Notes under the pieces: generated by a model | Told to the model about the DNA's origin: nothing | What the model saw: only the letters and a program-made list of their open reading frames with translations | The model's database searches: none | In this document: positions 18,523 through 29,750 of the stretch, one piece after another | Position numbering within the stretch: position 1 is the stretch's first letter | Layout: each line of letters opens with the position of its first letter | Assembly (NCBI RefSeq): GCF_023897015.1 | Contig: NZ_JAMHFY010000006.1 | Location: forward strand, 184,469-248,468 | Reading direction: 5' to 3' | DNA: 64,000 nucleotides | From: Desulfosporosinus nitroreducens | GTDB lineage: Bacteria; Bacillota; Desulfitobacteriia; Desulfitobacteriales; Desulfitobacteriaceae | Program-made: the position numbers and the translations under genes

Positions 18523-19467
18523 TTGTCCTTTAGTGCTGTTACGAAAGAAGAACTTGCCCGCTTAGACAGTCAGAGACCCTGTTGTGATTTAGTAGAATTG
18601 GCGGCTTTGGTCCGTATGGATGGAACACTGCAAATTAGTGGAAATCAACAATATACTTTGAATGTGATCACAGAGAGTGCACCTGTTGCTCGTAAGATTT
18701 ATCGTTTAGCCAAAGATGTTCTAAAGCGCCAGGTGGATATTGTGGTACGACGCAAGCTGAGACTTCGCAAAAACAATTCATACCTGGTTAGAATCCATCC
18801 CCGCGGATTAGAGGACTTACAGAGCTTAGGTCTGGTTGATAGTAAGGGCCAAATTTACTTGGGAATTGCACCGGGTCTTATTAAAAAGCGTTGTGATCAA
18901 AAGGCCTATTTGAGAGGAGCTTTCTTAGCCGGGGGTTCGATCAACAATCCGGAAGGTACCTATCATCTTGAAATTGTCAGTAATGATGAACAACATGCCA
19001 AAGAGTTATGTCAATTAATCAATAGATTTAAACTAGGTGCCAAGGTGAGCATGCGCAAGCATTGGTATGTGGTATATCTCAAAGAGAGTGAACACATTGT
19101 GGATTTTCTTGGTTTCATTGGAGCTCATCATGCTTTACTAGAATTTGAAAATGTTCGAGTTCTTAAAGACGTGCGTAATCAAGTAAATCGCCTAGTTAAT
19201 TGCGAGACTGCTAATCTTGATAAAATTGTTGATGCTGCTGTACGCCAATTGGAGAACATTCAATTTATAGCTGATACGATTGGGCTTCAGTCTTTGCCAC
19301 CCACCTTGCGAGAGATAGCTGAGTTGCGGTTAGCTTACTCGGAAGCCAGTTTAAAAGAACTTGGAGAAATGTTGCGACCTAAGGTAGGGAAATCTGGAGT
19401 CAATCATCGAATGAGAAAAATCGATGAGTTAGCAGATCGAATCAGGAACCAGAAGATGGGAACTTAA
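18523..19467 (+). CDS. whiA: WhiA, DNA-binding regulator with LAGLIDADG-like fold
   Basis: 314 residues from the TTG at 18523. This start is preferred because AAAGGGGGG and a GGAG lie just upstream and because WhiA proteins begin with SFSxxxKEELAR; a possible TTG 36 nt earlier has no ribosome site. The N-terminal degenerate homing-endonuclease fold shows [23 protein letters not shown], and the C-terminal helix-turn-helix shows [27 protein letters not shown] then [14 protein letters not shown]. WhiA controls sporulation genes in actinomycetes and affects division and chromosome segregation in Bacillus. There are 112 nt between yvcK and the first possible start here. Confidence 0.94.
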   Translation: MSFSAVTKEELARLDSQRPCCDLVELAALVRMDGTLQISGNQQYTLNVITESAPVARKIYRLAKDVLKRQVDIVVRRKLRLRKNNSYLVRIHPRGLEDLQSLGLVDSKGQIYLGIAPGLIKKRCDQKAYLRGAFLAGGSINNPEGTYHLEIVSNDEQHAKELCQLINRFKLGAKVSMRKHWYVVYLKESEHIVDFLGFIGAHHALLEFENVRVLKDVRNQVNRLVNCETANLDKIVDAAVRQLENIQFIADTIGLQSLPPTLREIAELRLAYSEASLKELGEMLRPKVGKSGVNHRMRKIDELADRIRNQKMGT

Positions 19468-19510
19468 AAAATGGAAGGATAGAATAAATATAGATATAGG
19501 GGGGAATAAG

Positions 19511-20911
19511 GTGCGGTTAGGATATGGTCTGAGTCTCGAGCAAACCCAAAAACTAATTATGACCCCAGAATTGCGCCAGGCAATTACGATTTTGCAGTTG
19601 TCCGCACTTGACCTTTCCACGTATGTTGAGGAACAGCTTTTGGAGAATCCTTTACTGGAAAATCTTGAAGAGAGTACGGACAGTAAGGTAGAAGCAGAGC
19701 CCCCTGTGGTGGAGGAAAGTCCGCCCATTGACAAATGGGAAGTTGACTGGCAGGATTATTTTCATGATCAGGATGAAAATCGGGTTCGCCAAGAACGAGT
19801 GATTACAGAAGACAAACAACGGTTTGATCCCTTTATTGCGGCTGCCCCGACGCTTCAGGAACATTTACTAGAACAACTCCATGTTCAAAGAGTCACCTGT
19901 TCTTTAGATATCGCTGAATATATTATCGGGAATCTGAATGACAAAGGATATCTTACATTGTCGTTAGACGATATTGTTCGGGAAATGAATGTTTCCCTCG
20001 CAGAGGTCGAAGACGCGTTGACAGCAGTCCAGAGTCTGGACCCATTGGGTGTTGGGGCCCGGAATTTAGAGGAATGCCTATCGTTGCAATTACCTCTCCT
20101 GATAAATTGCCCTCCTGAATTACCAGAGTTTTTAAAGCATTTGGAAGACTTGGCAGCAGGACGGTTGCAACGGATTGCCCACGCTTTGAAAGTTTCCCTA
20201 AGTCGAGTTCAAGAATTGGCTGACTCAATAAGGAAGCTCGACCCTAAACCGGGTCTCCGTTTTTCTGGCCCGGGGGAAGTTCGTTATATAGTCCCTGATG
20301 TAGTTATTGAAGAGATTGAAGGCCAATTCATTATTCTTGTTAATGATATTACTGTTCCGCGCTTAGGAGTCAATAAGGCATACCGTGATGCCTTGAGCCA
20401 GGATGAGGGAACTGACACTCGCAAATTTGTCGAACAGAAATTAAACGCGGCTGCCTGGCTCATACGAAGCATCGAGCAACGACGTCTAACTCTTTATAAA
20501 GTAGCGGATGCTATTGTAAAGTGGCAAAATGAATTCCTCCGCAGTGGAATTCGTCATCTAAAACCGCTTACCTTAAGAGATATCGCAGAAGAAATTGGAG
20601 TTCATGAGTCGACGGTCAGCCGAGCAACTGCCCATAAATACGTTCAAACTCCCCGTGGGATTTTCGAATTCAAATTCTTCTTTGCTAATAGTATGGGGCG
20701 TGGTACTCAAAATGACTCAGGCGTAACTACTGATGTTATTAAATTAGTTCTGCGTGACATTATCGCCTCAGAAAATCCTAAATGCCCTTACTCTGATCAG
20801 AAATTAGCAGACCTCCTAAAGGCTAGAGATATGGAGATTTCTAGACGGACAGTTGCAAAGTACCGTGATGAGTTAGGAATTGCAGCGACGACGGTCAGGA
20901 AGAGGTATTAG
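19511..20911 (+). CDS. rpoN: RNA polymerase sigma-54 factor
   Basis: 466 residues, GTG start after a GGGGGG ribosome site. Region I is the activator-responsive N terminus (LSLEQTQKLIMTPELRQAI then LQLSALDLSTYVEEQLLENPL), followed by an acidic linker, the core-binding region, the DNA-binding region with DIAEEIGVHESTVSRATAHKY, and the diagnostic RpoN box RRTVAKYRDELGI near the C terminus. It directs RNA polymerase to -24/-12 promoters and needs an AAA+ activator; one such promoter is at 13044. In several Clostridia rpoN precedes the cggR-gap cluster; here the glycerol genes sit between. Confidence 0.95.
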   Translation: MRLGYGLSLEQTQKLIMTPELRQAITILQLSALDLSTYVEEQLLENPLLENLEESTDSKVEAEPPVVEESPPIDKWEVDWQDYFHDQDENRVRQERVITEDKQRFDPFIAAAPTLQEHLLEQLHVQRVTCSLDIAEYIIGNLNDKGYLTLSLDDIVREMNVSLAEVEDALTAVQSLDPLGVGARNLEECLSLQLPLLINCPPELPEFLKHLEDLAAGRLQRIAHALKVSLSRVQELADSIRKLDPKPGLRFSGPGEVRYIVPDVVIEEIEGQFIILVNDITVPRLGVNKAYRDALSQDEGTDTRKFVEQKLNAAAWLIRSIEQRRLTLYKVADAIVKWQNEFLRSGIRHLKPLTLRDIAEEIGVHESTVSRATAHKYVQTPRGIFEFKFFFANSMGRGTQNDSGVTTDVIKLVLRDIIASENPKCPYSDQKLADLLKARDMEISRRTVAKYRDELGIAATTVRKRY

Positions 20912-21352
20912 GATTAGGCAAGGGATAATTAGACGGCTTCAATTAAGGAAAAATAAGGAATGCAAATTTTCCGAAATTTTTGTTGTTAGGGTATTGAAAT
21001 AGAGGAAAAGATAGAATATACTGATATTAGAGACGGTCATACAAGCGTTAAAGACCAGAGAATAATTCATATAATTCATATAATTATATATTAAGGCTAG
21101 AGTATTAGAGAAGCCGGATTATACTAGAAATTCGAATGACGAATGACTAGTATAATTCGGCTTTTATTTTTTCTAACTAACGGTATTGCTAGCAGTTGAC
21201 TTAGGTTAGGACGATTTATCCTTATTTAACCAGGATGTACCAATCGTGATGAAGGGGGAGATAATTTAAAAACAAAGCTCTAAAAAAAGGGGAATTAGAG
21301 GAAAAATTAATTAAAATTCCGACGAAAATTGAAATTGAGGAGGAATGTTGAG
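20912..21352 (+). other. Intergenic region between rpoN and glpF
   Basis: 440 bp without a credible gene. It holds the rpoN terminator (separate entry) and an AT-rich stretch with tandem ATAATTCAT units around 21060-21085. Downstream of the terminator there is a TTGACT hexamer at 21196-21201, without a good -10 at normal spacing, and a purine-rich leader. A weak CTCTAA/TTAGAG hairpin (about 21276-21299) precedes the glpF ribosome site and could be part of a GlpP-responsive leader, but this is not convincing. Confidence 0.4.
21112..21172 (+). terminator. Intrinsic terminator between rpoN and the glycerol genes
   Basis: AGCCGGATTATACTAG (21112-21127) pairs with CTAGTATAATTCGGCT (21147-21162) with one G-U pair around a 19-nt loop, followed by TTTATTTTTT. 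Confidence 0.9.
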
Positions 21353-22072
21353 ATGGAAGCAAAATTTATAGCTGAGATGATAGGTACTATGATTATCCTT
21401 TTATTTGGTTCGGGGGTAGTTGCTAACGTTTTATTAAACAAGACTAATGGAAATAACGGCGGCGCATTTATGATTACCTTAGGGTGGGCAGTCGGAGTTC
21501 TTTTAGGGATTTATGCCACAGCTCCAATCAGTGGAGCACACTTAAACCCGGCCGTAACGATTGCCTTAGCGTCAATTGGGCAATTTCCTTGGGCAGAGGT
21601 GCCAATCTATATTGCGGCTCAGTTCTTGGGGGCATTTATCGGCGCAGTGTTAGTTTACTTAGCTTATCTGAACCAATGGGAAGCAACTGAAGATCCTGGC
21701 CTGAAATTGGGCGTTTTTAGTACGGCACCACAAATCAGAAATTATCCTGCGAACTTGTTGACTGAAATGATAGGTACTTTTATCTTGGTTTTTGTAGGAC
21801 TTGCTATTGGGATTTCTGAAACAGCCACGGCTACAGGACTTAATCCACTTTTGTGGGGATTCTTGGTATGGGGACTTGGGGTATCCTTTGGTGGGCCTAC
21901 GGGCTATGCAATCAATCCGGCTCGTGATTTAGGACCCAGAATTGCCCACTTCTTATTGCCAATAGCGGGAAAAGGAAAATCGGATTGGGCATACTCGTGG
22001 GTGCCTGTTGTCGGTCCGGTCATCGGTGGAGTGCTTGGCGCTTTTCTATACAAAATAGTGTACTTGGGCTAG
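21353..22072 (+). CDS. glpF: Glycerol facilitator (aquaglyceroporin)
   Basis: 239 residues from the ATG at 21353, which has GAGGAGG 9 nt upstream; the frame extends 8 codons further but without a ribosome site. Six membrane segments and the two pore half-helices of the MIP family are visible: HLNPAVTIA near residue 65 and AINPARDLGPR near 187. The Asp after the second NPAR is typical of glycerol-conducting rather than water-only channels. It sits 45 nt before glpK, so uptake and phosphorylation genes form one unit. A plasma-membrane channel with no energy coupling; glycerol is trapped by GlpK. Confidence 0.95.
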   Translation: MEAKFIAEMIGTMIILLFGSGVVANVLLNKTNGNNGGAFMITLGWAVGVLLGIYATAPISGAHLNPAVTIALASIGQFPWAEVPIYIAAQFLGAFIGAVLVYLAYLNQWEATEDPGLKLGVFSTAPQIRNYPANLLTEMIGTFILVFVGLAIGISETATATGLNPLLWGFLVWGLGVSFGGPTGYAINPARDLGPRIAHFLLPIAGKGKSDWAYSWVPVVGPVIGGVLGAFLYKIVYLG

Positions 22073-22075
22073 TAA

Positions 22076-23614
<1,539 letters not shown>

Positions 23615-23702
23615 GCACTAAACGCAGACTCTGACGCTGAAGCGATGGCAAGAGATCTGAGGTTAGTGAAAAAAATTGTATAAGGCGGCTCGGAGAATAA
23701 GT

Positions 23703-23752
23703 GAAGCCACCAAAGAAACCATTGAGATACAACGGTTTCTTTGGTGCTTCTT
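23703..23752 (+). terminator. Stem-loop between glpK and glpA, possible antitermination target
   Basis: GAAGC plus ACCAAAGAAACC pairs with GGTTTCTTTGGT plus GCTTC (one bulged C; 13-nt loop), followed by TTAATTT. It lies inside the glpFK-glpABC unit. A GlpP-type antiterminator is encoded nearby, and in Bacillus GlpP acts at a leader terminator ahead of the G3P dehydrogenase gene, so regulated read-through into glpA is plausible. Confidence 0.75.
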
Positions 23753-23778
23753 AATTTCGAGCAAAGGAGGAAATAGGG

Positions 23779-25398
23779 ATGCGTGAGATCAGTACTCAAG
23801 TTGTAGTAATCGGAGGAGGAGCAACAGGGGTTGGTATATTGAGAGACCTAAGTATGCGTGGAATACCAGCGCTCTTGTTAGAACAAGGAGACTTGGCACA
23901 TGGGACGAGTTCGCGATTTCACGGTCTTTTGCATAGTGGCGGGCGTTATGCAGTCAAAGATGATAAAGCAGCTCAAGAGTGTATTGAGGAAAATATAATA
24001 TTGAAAACCATTGCAGCACACTGCATTGAAGATACCTATGGTTGGTTTGTATTTTTAAAGGGAGATGATCCAAACTATTTGGAGCTTTGGCTTCAAGGGT
24101 GTGATCAAGTGGGAATACCTGTTAGGGAGGTTCCGCTTGAAGAGGGGTTTCGTCTGGAACCTTTGTTAACAAGAAAGGCAGCACGGATTTTCGAAGTGCC
24201 CGATGCTACTGTTGATGGTTTTAAATTGCTATGGTCAAACGTGAAATCTGCAGAAAAATATGGAGGAACGTATCAAACGTACTGTAAAGTTCAATCGCTT
24301 TGGTTAGAAAATGGGCGAGTGATTGGAGTCTATGCCGAAGATCTCATCACCGGTGAAACGCTGAGAGTGCGCAGCGAAATTGTAGTAAATGCTGCGGGTC
24401 CTTGGTCTGCTGAAATCGCAGCAATGTCAGGTTTTAATGTTGATGTTCTAAAAGATAAAGGGTCTCTGCTTGTGTTTAACCAACGCTTGTTTAATCGAGT
24501 GATTAACCGTTTGCGGGTACCGGGTGATGGTGATATTTTTGTACCACATCAAACGGTGACTGTTTTTGGGACGACTTCACATACGGTGGAATTGCCGGAT
24601 GATCATCAGGTCGATGAGCAAGATATAACGTATTTGATCGAATTGGGCCAAAACTTGTTGGAAGGGATTGAACGACAGCGTATTGTTCGGTCGTTCGCTG
24701 GTATTCGCCCTTTGTATGAAAGTGTTGAAGACCAAGATCAGGAAGGGCGAGGGGTTAGCCGTAATTTTGTAATCATAGATCACCAAAAGATGGATGGAGT
24801 TCAGGGGCTCGTTAGTATTCTAGGTGGTAAATTAACGACTTATCGTTTGATGGCTGAGAAAGTTTCAGATTGGGTTGCCGCTAAATTAGGGGTGCATACA
24901 GCATGCCGAACCGCAGAAGAACCCTTGCTCAATGAACAATCTGCAGAAGTTTGGGATAAAGCTCGTCAATTAATAGGGGTTGCCGCTGCAGACAAAATGA
25001 TGGAACGGTTAAATGAACAAGCTGGAGCCGTCGTTGAAGCGATAGCTCGTCAACCGCTGCTTGGGCAGTTTGTCTGCGAATGTGAAATGGTCACTCAAGC
25101 GGAAGTTATTCATGCCTTACAAGATCCTGCAGTTAACTCGCTTGATGATCTTCGGCGTCAGACCAGATTGGGAATGGGAACGTGTCAAGGTGCCTACTGC
25201 TCCTATAGAGCGACCCCTATGATTCATGAAGCCTTCGGCGGGTGGGAGAGAACCGTAAAAGAATATCGGCTTCTATTGGCAGAACGTTGGCGAGGGATTA
25301 CTCCAGTACTTTGGGGTGAGCAACTTCGTGAAAGTGAATTAGCACGTGCCTTATTTTTAAACGTTCTGGATCTAAAAGCTGAAGAGAGTGAGGGGTGA
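23779..25398 (+). CDS. glpA: Anaerobic glycerol-3-phosphate dehydrogenase, FAD subunit A
   Basis: 539 residues, ATG with AAAGGAGG upstream. The FAD-binding Rossmann motif VVVIGGGATGVGILRDLSMRG-like region is at residues 8-28 (GGGATG core), followed by the DAO-type GTSSRFHGLLHSGGRY segment near 46. The C-terminal part has a BFD-like iron-sulphur domain: CECE near 435, then RLGMGTCQGAYC near 466. This matches GlpA of the three-subunit anaerobic enzyme rather than the aerobic GlpD. With GlpB and GlpC it oxidises glycerol-3-phosphate to dihydroxyacetone phosphate and passes electrons to the quinone pool. The gene ends within the glpB ribosome site. Confidence 0.95.
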   Translation: MREISTQVVVIGGGATGVGILRDLSMRGIPALLLEQGDLAHGTSSRFHGLLHSGGRYAVKDDKAAQECIEENIILKTIAAHCIEDTYGWFVFLKGDDPNYLELWLQGCDQVGIPVREVPLEEGFRLEPLLTRKAARIFEVPDATVDGFKLLWSNVKSAEKYGGTYQTYCKVQSLWLENGRVIGVYAEDLITGETLRVRSEIVVNAAGPWSAEIAAMSGFNVDVLKDKGSLLVFNQRLFNRVINRLRVPGDGDIFVPHQTVTVFGTTSHTVELPDDHQVDEQDITYLIELGQNLLEGIERQRIVRSFAGIRPLYESVEDQDQEGRGVSRNFVIIDHQKMDGVQGLVSILGGKLTTYRLMAEKVSDWVAAKLGVHTACRTAEEPLLNEQSAEVWDKARQLIGVAAADKMMERLNEQAGAVVEAIARQPLLGQFVCECEMVTQAEVIHALQDPAVNSLDDLRRQTRLGMGTCQGAYCSYRATPMIHEAFGGWERTVKEYRLLLAERWRGITPVLWGEQLRESELARALFLNVLDLKAEESEG

Positions 25399-25403
25399 AT
25401 GAG

Positions 25404-26642
25404 ATGTGGGATGCCGTAGTGGTGGGGGGCGGCTTAGCCGGTTGGATAGCAGGGATACGAGCCGCCCAACGGGGTAAAAAGGTGCTTTTAGTCACGGAAG
25501 GGGTCGGAACGCTCTTTTATTTCTCGGGGATTTTTGATTATGGAGATATCGAGGGTTTGCGTCATTTGCCCAAACATCCCTATACATTATTTAATTCAGA
25601 GGCAATTGCTCAGGGACAACACTTCGTTCAAGAAATCTGTCCGGAGTATATTATAAATGAAACACCACAGTCTGCCTTCACTGTCTTAGGTACCGTGCGT
25701 CAAGGCGATCTCATGCCTCGCAACATGATTCTTCCGGATCGACAGGAGCAGGGGAGGTTCGTACTCTTAGTGCCCGAAGGATTGAAAGATTTCTTTCCAG
25801 AGGTTGTTATTGCTAACATGGCTAGAGAATTCCCGGGTTGGCAGGTAAGTGCAAAGAGGATGCGAGTGGATGCCCTTGCGGAGTGGGTCAAACTGGGTAA
25901 AAGTGTATCAAGCATAGATTATTCGGCTATCTGGAGGTCAGAAGAGGGTCAAAGAGTTCTCGCCCATGAAATTGAAGAGATTAAAAGACAGTATCAAGTT
26001 GGGAACAAGCCGCAGGAGAAAATCGTCGTGGTGTTGCCTAGTTTGGTAAAGGAGTACGTTGATTTTTCTCGCACAAAACCTTGTATAGAGGAATTTTCTC
26101 TGCCGGTCTTGGAAATGAGTTCATTTGTGCCTAGTCCGCATGGCCGTTATTTTGCTGAATATCTGAAGCATAGGTTCACTGATTTAGGCGGTGAATTAAT
26201 GATCGGGGCTCGTGCAGTATCTTTGAACCAAGAGTCACCGTCGGAAAATAAGGCTAGGACGTGTCAGGAAGTTATAGTGAATAGCAAGGGTAAATCGCTT
26301 TGTTTAAAAGGCAAGAAGTTTATCCTAGCTACAGGCGGGCTCTTAGGAGGGGGAATCAAAGTTGGTATGGCAAGAAAATCGATACACGAAGGGGTTTTTG
26401 ATCTGCCTCTATTTGTACCGAAAGAATGGAGTGAGCCCCAGTTCTTTGCTTCTCAACCGTTTGCCCAGATCGGCGTAGAAACAGATGAATTAATGCGTCC
26501 GCTTGATCCCGCACGTGGAGAAGTGGTGTGGGATAATGTCCATGTCGTCGGAAGAATGCTTGCCCACTGGGATCCTTGGACCCAAAGATGTGGCGGAGGG
26601 GTATCGGTCACATCTGGTTACGTTGCAGCTGAATTAGTTTAG
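25404..26642 (+). CDS. glpB: Anaerobic glycerol-3-phosphate dehydrogenase subunit B
   Basis: 412 residues from the ATG at 25404, chosen because GAGGGGTG ends about 7 nt before it; a GTG at 25395 would overlap glpA by 4 nt but is too close to the ribosome site. The N terminus has a dinucleotide-binding motif, VVVGGGLAGWIAG, and the C-terminal half shows the second FAD-related stretch LATGGLLGGGI. GlpB is the flavin subunit that connects GlpA to the membrane-bound GlpC. Sequence after residue 100 is typical of GlpB, which is weakly conserved. Gene order glpA-glpB-glpC is the canonical operon. Confidence 0.9.
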   Translation: MWDAVVVGGGLAGWIAGIRAAQRGKKVLLVTEGVGTLFYFSGIFDYGDIEGLRHLPKHPYTLFNSEAIAQGQHFVQEICPEYIINETPQSAFTVLGTVRQGDLMPRNMILPDRQEQGRFVLLVPEGLKDFFPEVVIANMAREFPGWQVSAKRMRVDALAEWVKLGKSVSSIDYSAIWRSEEGQRVLAHEIEEIKRQYQVGNKPQEKIVVVLPSLVKEYVDFSRTKPCIEEFSLPVLEMSSFVPSPHGRYFAEYLKHRFTDLGGELMIGARAVSLNQESPSENKARTCQEVIVNSKGKSLCLKGKKFILATGGLLGGGIKVGMARKSIHEGVFDLPLFVPKEWSEPQFFASQPFAQIGVETDELMRPLDPARGEVVWDNVHVVGRMLAHWDPWTQRCGGGVSVTSGYVAAELV

Positions 26643-26675
26643 TTTGACGAAGCATTTAAAAGGAAAGGGGGATCC

Positions 26676-27923
26676 TTGACTGTGGATTCAAGAGATGAAT
26701 TGGCAGCTCGACTGGATGCTTGTCAAAAATGTAATATGTGTACTGCTCAATGCCCGGTGGCTAAAGTTAACCCGCGTTTCATTGGGCCAAAAGGTTTAGG
26801 CCCGGATATGGAACGTTTTCGCAGGGGTCAAATCAATCTAGATGAAACAATGTTGGATGATTGCAGTAATTGTAAGACCTGTGAGTTAACGTGCCCTTCC
26901 GGCGTCAAAATAACGGAGATGATTCTCGGGGCAAGAAGAGCTGCTAGTAAAGCACGGCATAAAAATACAATGGGATTAAGGTTGGGCCTAAGAGGGTATA
27001 TTTTGGGTCGGAATGAATACCTTGGCAAGCTTGGAGTTATATGGCCCACTCTGACTAATCAAGTTTTAAAGATTAAATTAGTGCGTTTAGCTCTCGATAA
27101 AACACTGTCTATCAGCAAGAATGGACCTTTACCTGCGTACGGAAAGCCACTAAAAATACAGCCGGATAAAGTCGGAATTGGTACAAATACCAACAAACAG
27201 GTTGTTTATTTCCCTGGTTGTTATACGCGATTTAATGAAGGGGATACAGGGCGTATCCTAATTCGGCTCTTAGAGCATCTGGGATATAAAACGACAGTTC
27301 CTGATTTCCATTGTTGTGGTTTACCCTTAGAGGCTAACGGCCAGTTTGGAAAGGCCGACAAAAATGGTCGTTATAATTTAGAGTTAATGCGGCCCTATCT
27401 AGAAGCAGGCATACCGGTTATTACATCCTGTACGAGTTGCGGTTTAACACTGAAAGAAGATTATCCAAAATTGGAGACAAGTTCTGCTCAGCTCATTGGA
27501 GCGCAGGCCTATGATTTGTTTGAATTCCTGTGGCAACTCCATGAAAAAGGGGAACTGCCCCTTGACTTTCAGGAGGTCCGGGCTTCCTACGGTTACCACC
27601 CCCCCTGCCACTTAAAGGCACAAGGGATCGGAACGCCAGCGTTGCGGATTTTGGGGTTAATCCCGGGAGTGAAAATCCGTAATCTCGATGCAGGGTGTTG
27701 TGGTTTATCGGGCAGCTACGGTTTTAAGGCTGAAAAATATAAAAAAGCTATGAAAATAGGAAGCAGCCTTTTTGAGGCAATAAATGTAGGTTCGCAACAC
27801 GGCGATTTCCAAAGTATGACGACAGAATGTGGTGTGTGTAAAGTGCAAATTGTGCATGGTACTGGAATTCCTACTGAGCATCCGGTACACATCCTGGCTA
27901 AAGCATATCGTCTGATAGATTAA
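26676..27923 (+). CDS. glpC: Anaerobic glycerol-3-phosphate dehydrogenase, iron-sulphur subunit C
   Basis: 415 residues; TTG start with AAAGGAAAGGGGG just upstream. Two 4Fe-4S motifs open the protein: CQKCNMCTAQCP (about residue 15) and CSNCKTCELTCP (about 64). Two CCG domains follow, each ending in a paired-Cys motif: VYFPGCYTRF with HCCGLPL (about 180 and 215), and HPPCHLKAQG with GCCGLSG (about 310 and 343). This is the standard GlpC arrangement; it carries electrons from GlpAB to the membrane quinones. It closes the glycerol module; gap begins 58 nt later with no evident terminator, so read-through into glycolysis genes is possible. Confidence 0.95.
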   Translation: MTVDSRDELAARLDACQKCNMCTAQCPVAKVNPRFIGPKGLGPDMERFRRGQINLDETMLDDCSNCKTCELTCPSGVKITEMILGARRAASKARHKNTMGLRLGLRGYILGRNEYLGKLGVIWPTLTNQVLKIKLVRLALDKTLSISKNGPLPAYGKPLKIQPDKVGIGTNTNKQVVYFPGCYTRFNEGDTGRILIRLLEHLGYKTTVPDFHCCGLPLEANGQFGKADKNGRYNLELMRPYLEAGIPVITSCTSCGLTLKEDYPKLETSSAQLIGAQAYDLFEFLWQLHEKGELPLDFQEVRASYGYHPPCHLKAQGIGTPALRILGLIPGVKIRNLDAGCCGLSGSYGFKAEKYKKAMKIGSSLFEAINVGSQHGDFQSMTTECGVCKVQIVHGTGIPTEHPVHILAKAYRLID

Positions 27924-27981
27924 AGACGAATATATCGTTGTGATGGAAAAATAAGTTTGAAATTAATAGGAGGTTATTTAA

Positions 27982-28989
27982 ATGAGTGTACGAGTAGCAA
28001 TTAATGGTTTTGGCAGAATTGGTAGGCTTACATTGCGAGCCGCCCTGAATAAATCCCTTCCGTTTGAAGTGGTGGCGATTAATGATTTAGGAAGTCCAGA
28101 TTTATTAGCTCATTTGTTCAAGTATGATTCAGTTCACGGAGTTCTTCCGAATTCGGTGGAGCTTGATAAAAACAGGATGATTGTAGATGGGAAAAGTATC
28201 GAAATTTTGGCTGAGAGAAACCCTTTGGATTTACCATGGCGTAAGCTGGGAGTAGATATTGTCATTGAGTCGACCGGACGTTTCACGAAGCGCGATGCTG
28301 CCGCTCAACATTTAACAGCCGGCGCTAAAAAAGTTGTTATTTCTGCTCCCGGCAAAAACGAAGATATTACTGTTGTCATGGGAGTTAACGATGATAACTA
28401 TGATCCACTGAACCACCATATTATTTCTAATGCTTCTTGTACTACAAATTGTCTCGCGCCCGTGGCCAAAGTTCTACTGGATGCTTTTGGGATCGAACAA
28501 GGAATGATGACTACAACTCATTCAGTTACCAATGATCAACGAATTTTAGACCTGGAACACTCAGATTGGCGCAGATCTCGAGCGGCTTATCAATCTATGA
28601 TTCCGACGACCACGGGTGCGGCCAAAGCAGTTACGTTAGTCATTCCGGAATTAACAGGCAAAATGAATGGATTAGCTGTCAGAGTTCCAACACCGAATGT
28701 TTCTTTAGTTGATTTCGTCGCAAATTTATCCAAGTCAACAAGCAAAGAAGAAGTAAACTCAACCTTACGAGAAGCGTCAGAGGGCAAATTAAAAGGATAT
28801 CTCGAGTACACGGAATTACCCCTCGTATCCCGTGACTTTAATGGTAACCCGGCCAGCTCAATCATCGATGGATTATCCACGATGATGATTGGGGAACGCA
28901 TGGTTAAAGTGTTGGCATGGTATGATAATGAATGGGGTTATTCGAACCGCATTTTGGATTTAGTCAAGCTGATTGTCGCGAAAGGCTAG
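27982..28989 (+). CDS. gap: Glyceraldehyde-3-phosphate dehydrogenase, type I
   Basis: 335 residues, ATG with AGGAGG 8 nt upstream. The NAD-binding start is INGFGRIGRLTLRA, with AINDLGSP carrying the Asp that favours NAD. The catalytic Cys is in SNASCTTNCLAPV near residue 152, with the His in the TTHSVTNDQ region, and the C terminus carries the conserved YDNEWGYSNR. It makes 1,3-bisphosphoglycerate with NADH. It heads the lower-glycolysis genes gap-glpP-pyk-pgk-tpiA-gpmI-eno. The usual repressor gene cggR, normally directly upstream in Firmicutes, is missing, and glpC takes its place. Confidence 0.96.
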   Translation: MSVRVAINGFGRIGRLTLRAALNKSLPFEVVAINDLGSPDLLAHLFKYDSVHGVLPNSVELDKNRMIVDGKSIEILAERNPLDLPWRKLGVDIVIESTGRFTKRDAAAQHLTAGAKKVVISAPGKNEDITVVMGVNDDNYDPLNHHIISNASCTTNCLAPVAKVLLDAFGIEQGMMTTTHSVTNDQRILDLEHSDWRRSRAAYQSMIPTTTGAAKAVTLVIPELTGKMNGLAVRVPTPNVSLVDFVANLSKSTSKEEVNSTLREASEGKLKGYLEYTELPLVSRDFNGNPASSIIDGLSTMMIGERMVKVLAWYDNEWGYSNRILDLVKLIVAKG

Positions 28990-29177
28990 CGGGTAAACCA
29001 TTCTGCACAATAGATACAAAGGAGATAGTTCCTGCGGAATTTACCAGTAGAAAGTGCGTTTTTAGGGTATGTATCCTTTTGAAAAATGTTCTAAGACGTT
29101 CCGAAGGGTTTCTGCATGATAGGTACGGAAAAGCTTATGTTATTGAAGCTTTATTTGAGTGCTAGGGGGATGGCAAA

Positions 29178-29750
29178 ATGGATTTTTTGAAAACCATTAT
29201 GTTAGATAAGAAAATTGGCGCAACGATTCGAAAAATAGAGGATCTGAATGAGGCAATTCACCACCCCAATATTGGTACAATATTTCTTTTGGGTGCAGAC
29301 ATTAATGTACTACCCTCAATAATAAAAAAGATTCAAGCGGATAATAAGATTTTAATGGTGCATCTCGATATGCTCGAAGGAGTGGGTAAGGATAAAGCAG
29401 GGATACACTTACTTGCGAGAATGGGCCTGCGAGGGCTTGTTACGACTAAACCGAACTTAGTCAAATTTGCCAGCGCAGAAGGGATGACAGTAATACAACG
29501 CTTGTTTGTATTGGATTCAGAGTCTGTTAAAACAGGTATCAAGATGGCATCCACAGTGAAACCGAACGCGGTTGAAATCTTACCAGCAACCGTCCCGCGC
29601 TTTGTAATTCAAGATATGAAGGATGCTCTGGGTATCCCGGTTCTCGGAGGAGGTCTATTGAAAACTGAAGAAGACGTAAGGCTTGCCTTGTCAAAGGGGA
29701 TTGATGCTGTATCTACCAGTTTGCGGCATTTATGGGATATGGACTATTAA
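29178..29750 (+). CDS. glpP: GlpP-family glycerol-3-phosphate-responsive antiterminator
   Basis: 190 residues, ATG with AGGGGGATGG just upstream. The sequence matches the GlpP family: a TIM-barrel-like RNA-binding protein with GTIFLLGADINVL near 34, ILMVHLDMLEGVGKDKAGI near 56, GLVTTKPNLVKFA, VLDSESV near 115, KPNAVEILPATVP and IPVLGGGLLKTEEDV near the C terminus. In Bacillus, GlpP with glycerol-3-phosphate prevents premature termination in glp leader RNAs. Here it lies between gap and pyk, 5 kb from glpF and separated from the glp genes by gap. It is the only recognisable regulator in the glycerol-glycolysis cluster, and the stem-loop before glpA is a candidate target. Confidence 0.9.
   Translation: MDFLKTIMLDKKIGATIRKIEDLNEAIHHPNIGTIFLLGADINVLPSIIKKIQADNKILMVHLDMLEGVGKDKAGIHLLARMGLRGLVTTKPNLVKFASAEGMTVIQRLFVLDSESVKTGIKMASTVKPNAVEILPATVPRFVIQDMKDALGIPVLGGGLLKTEEDVRLALSKGIDAVSTSLRHLWDMDY

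Noticed and set aside
28932..29165. A 77-codon frame overlapping the end of gap
   Set aside because: Overlaps the conserved gap C terminus and lacks a ribosome site.
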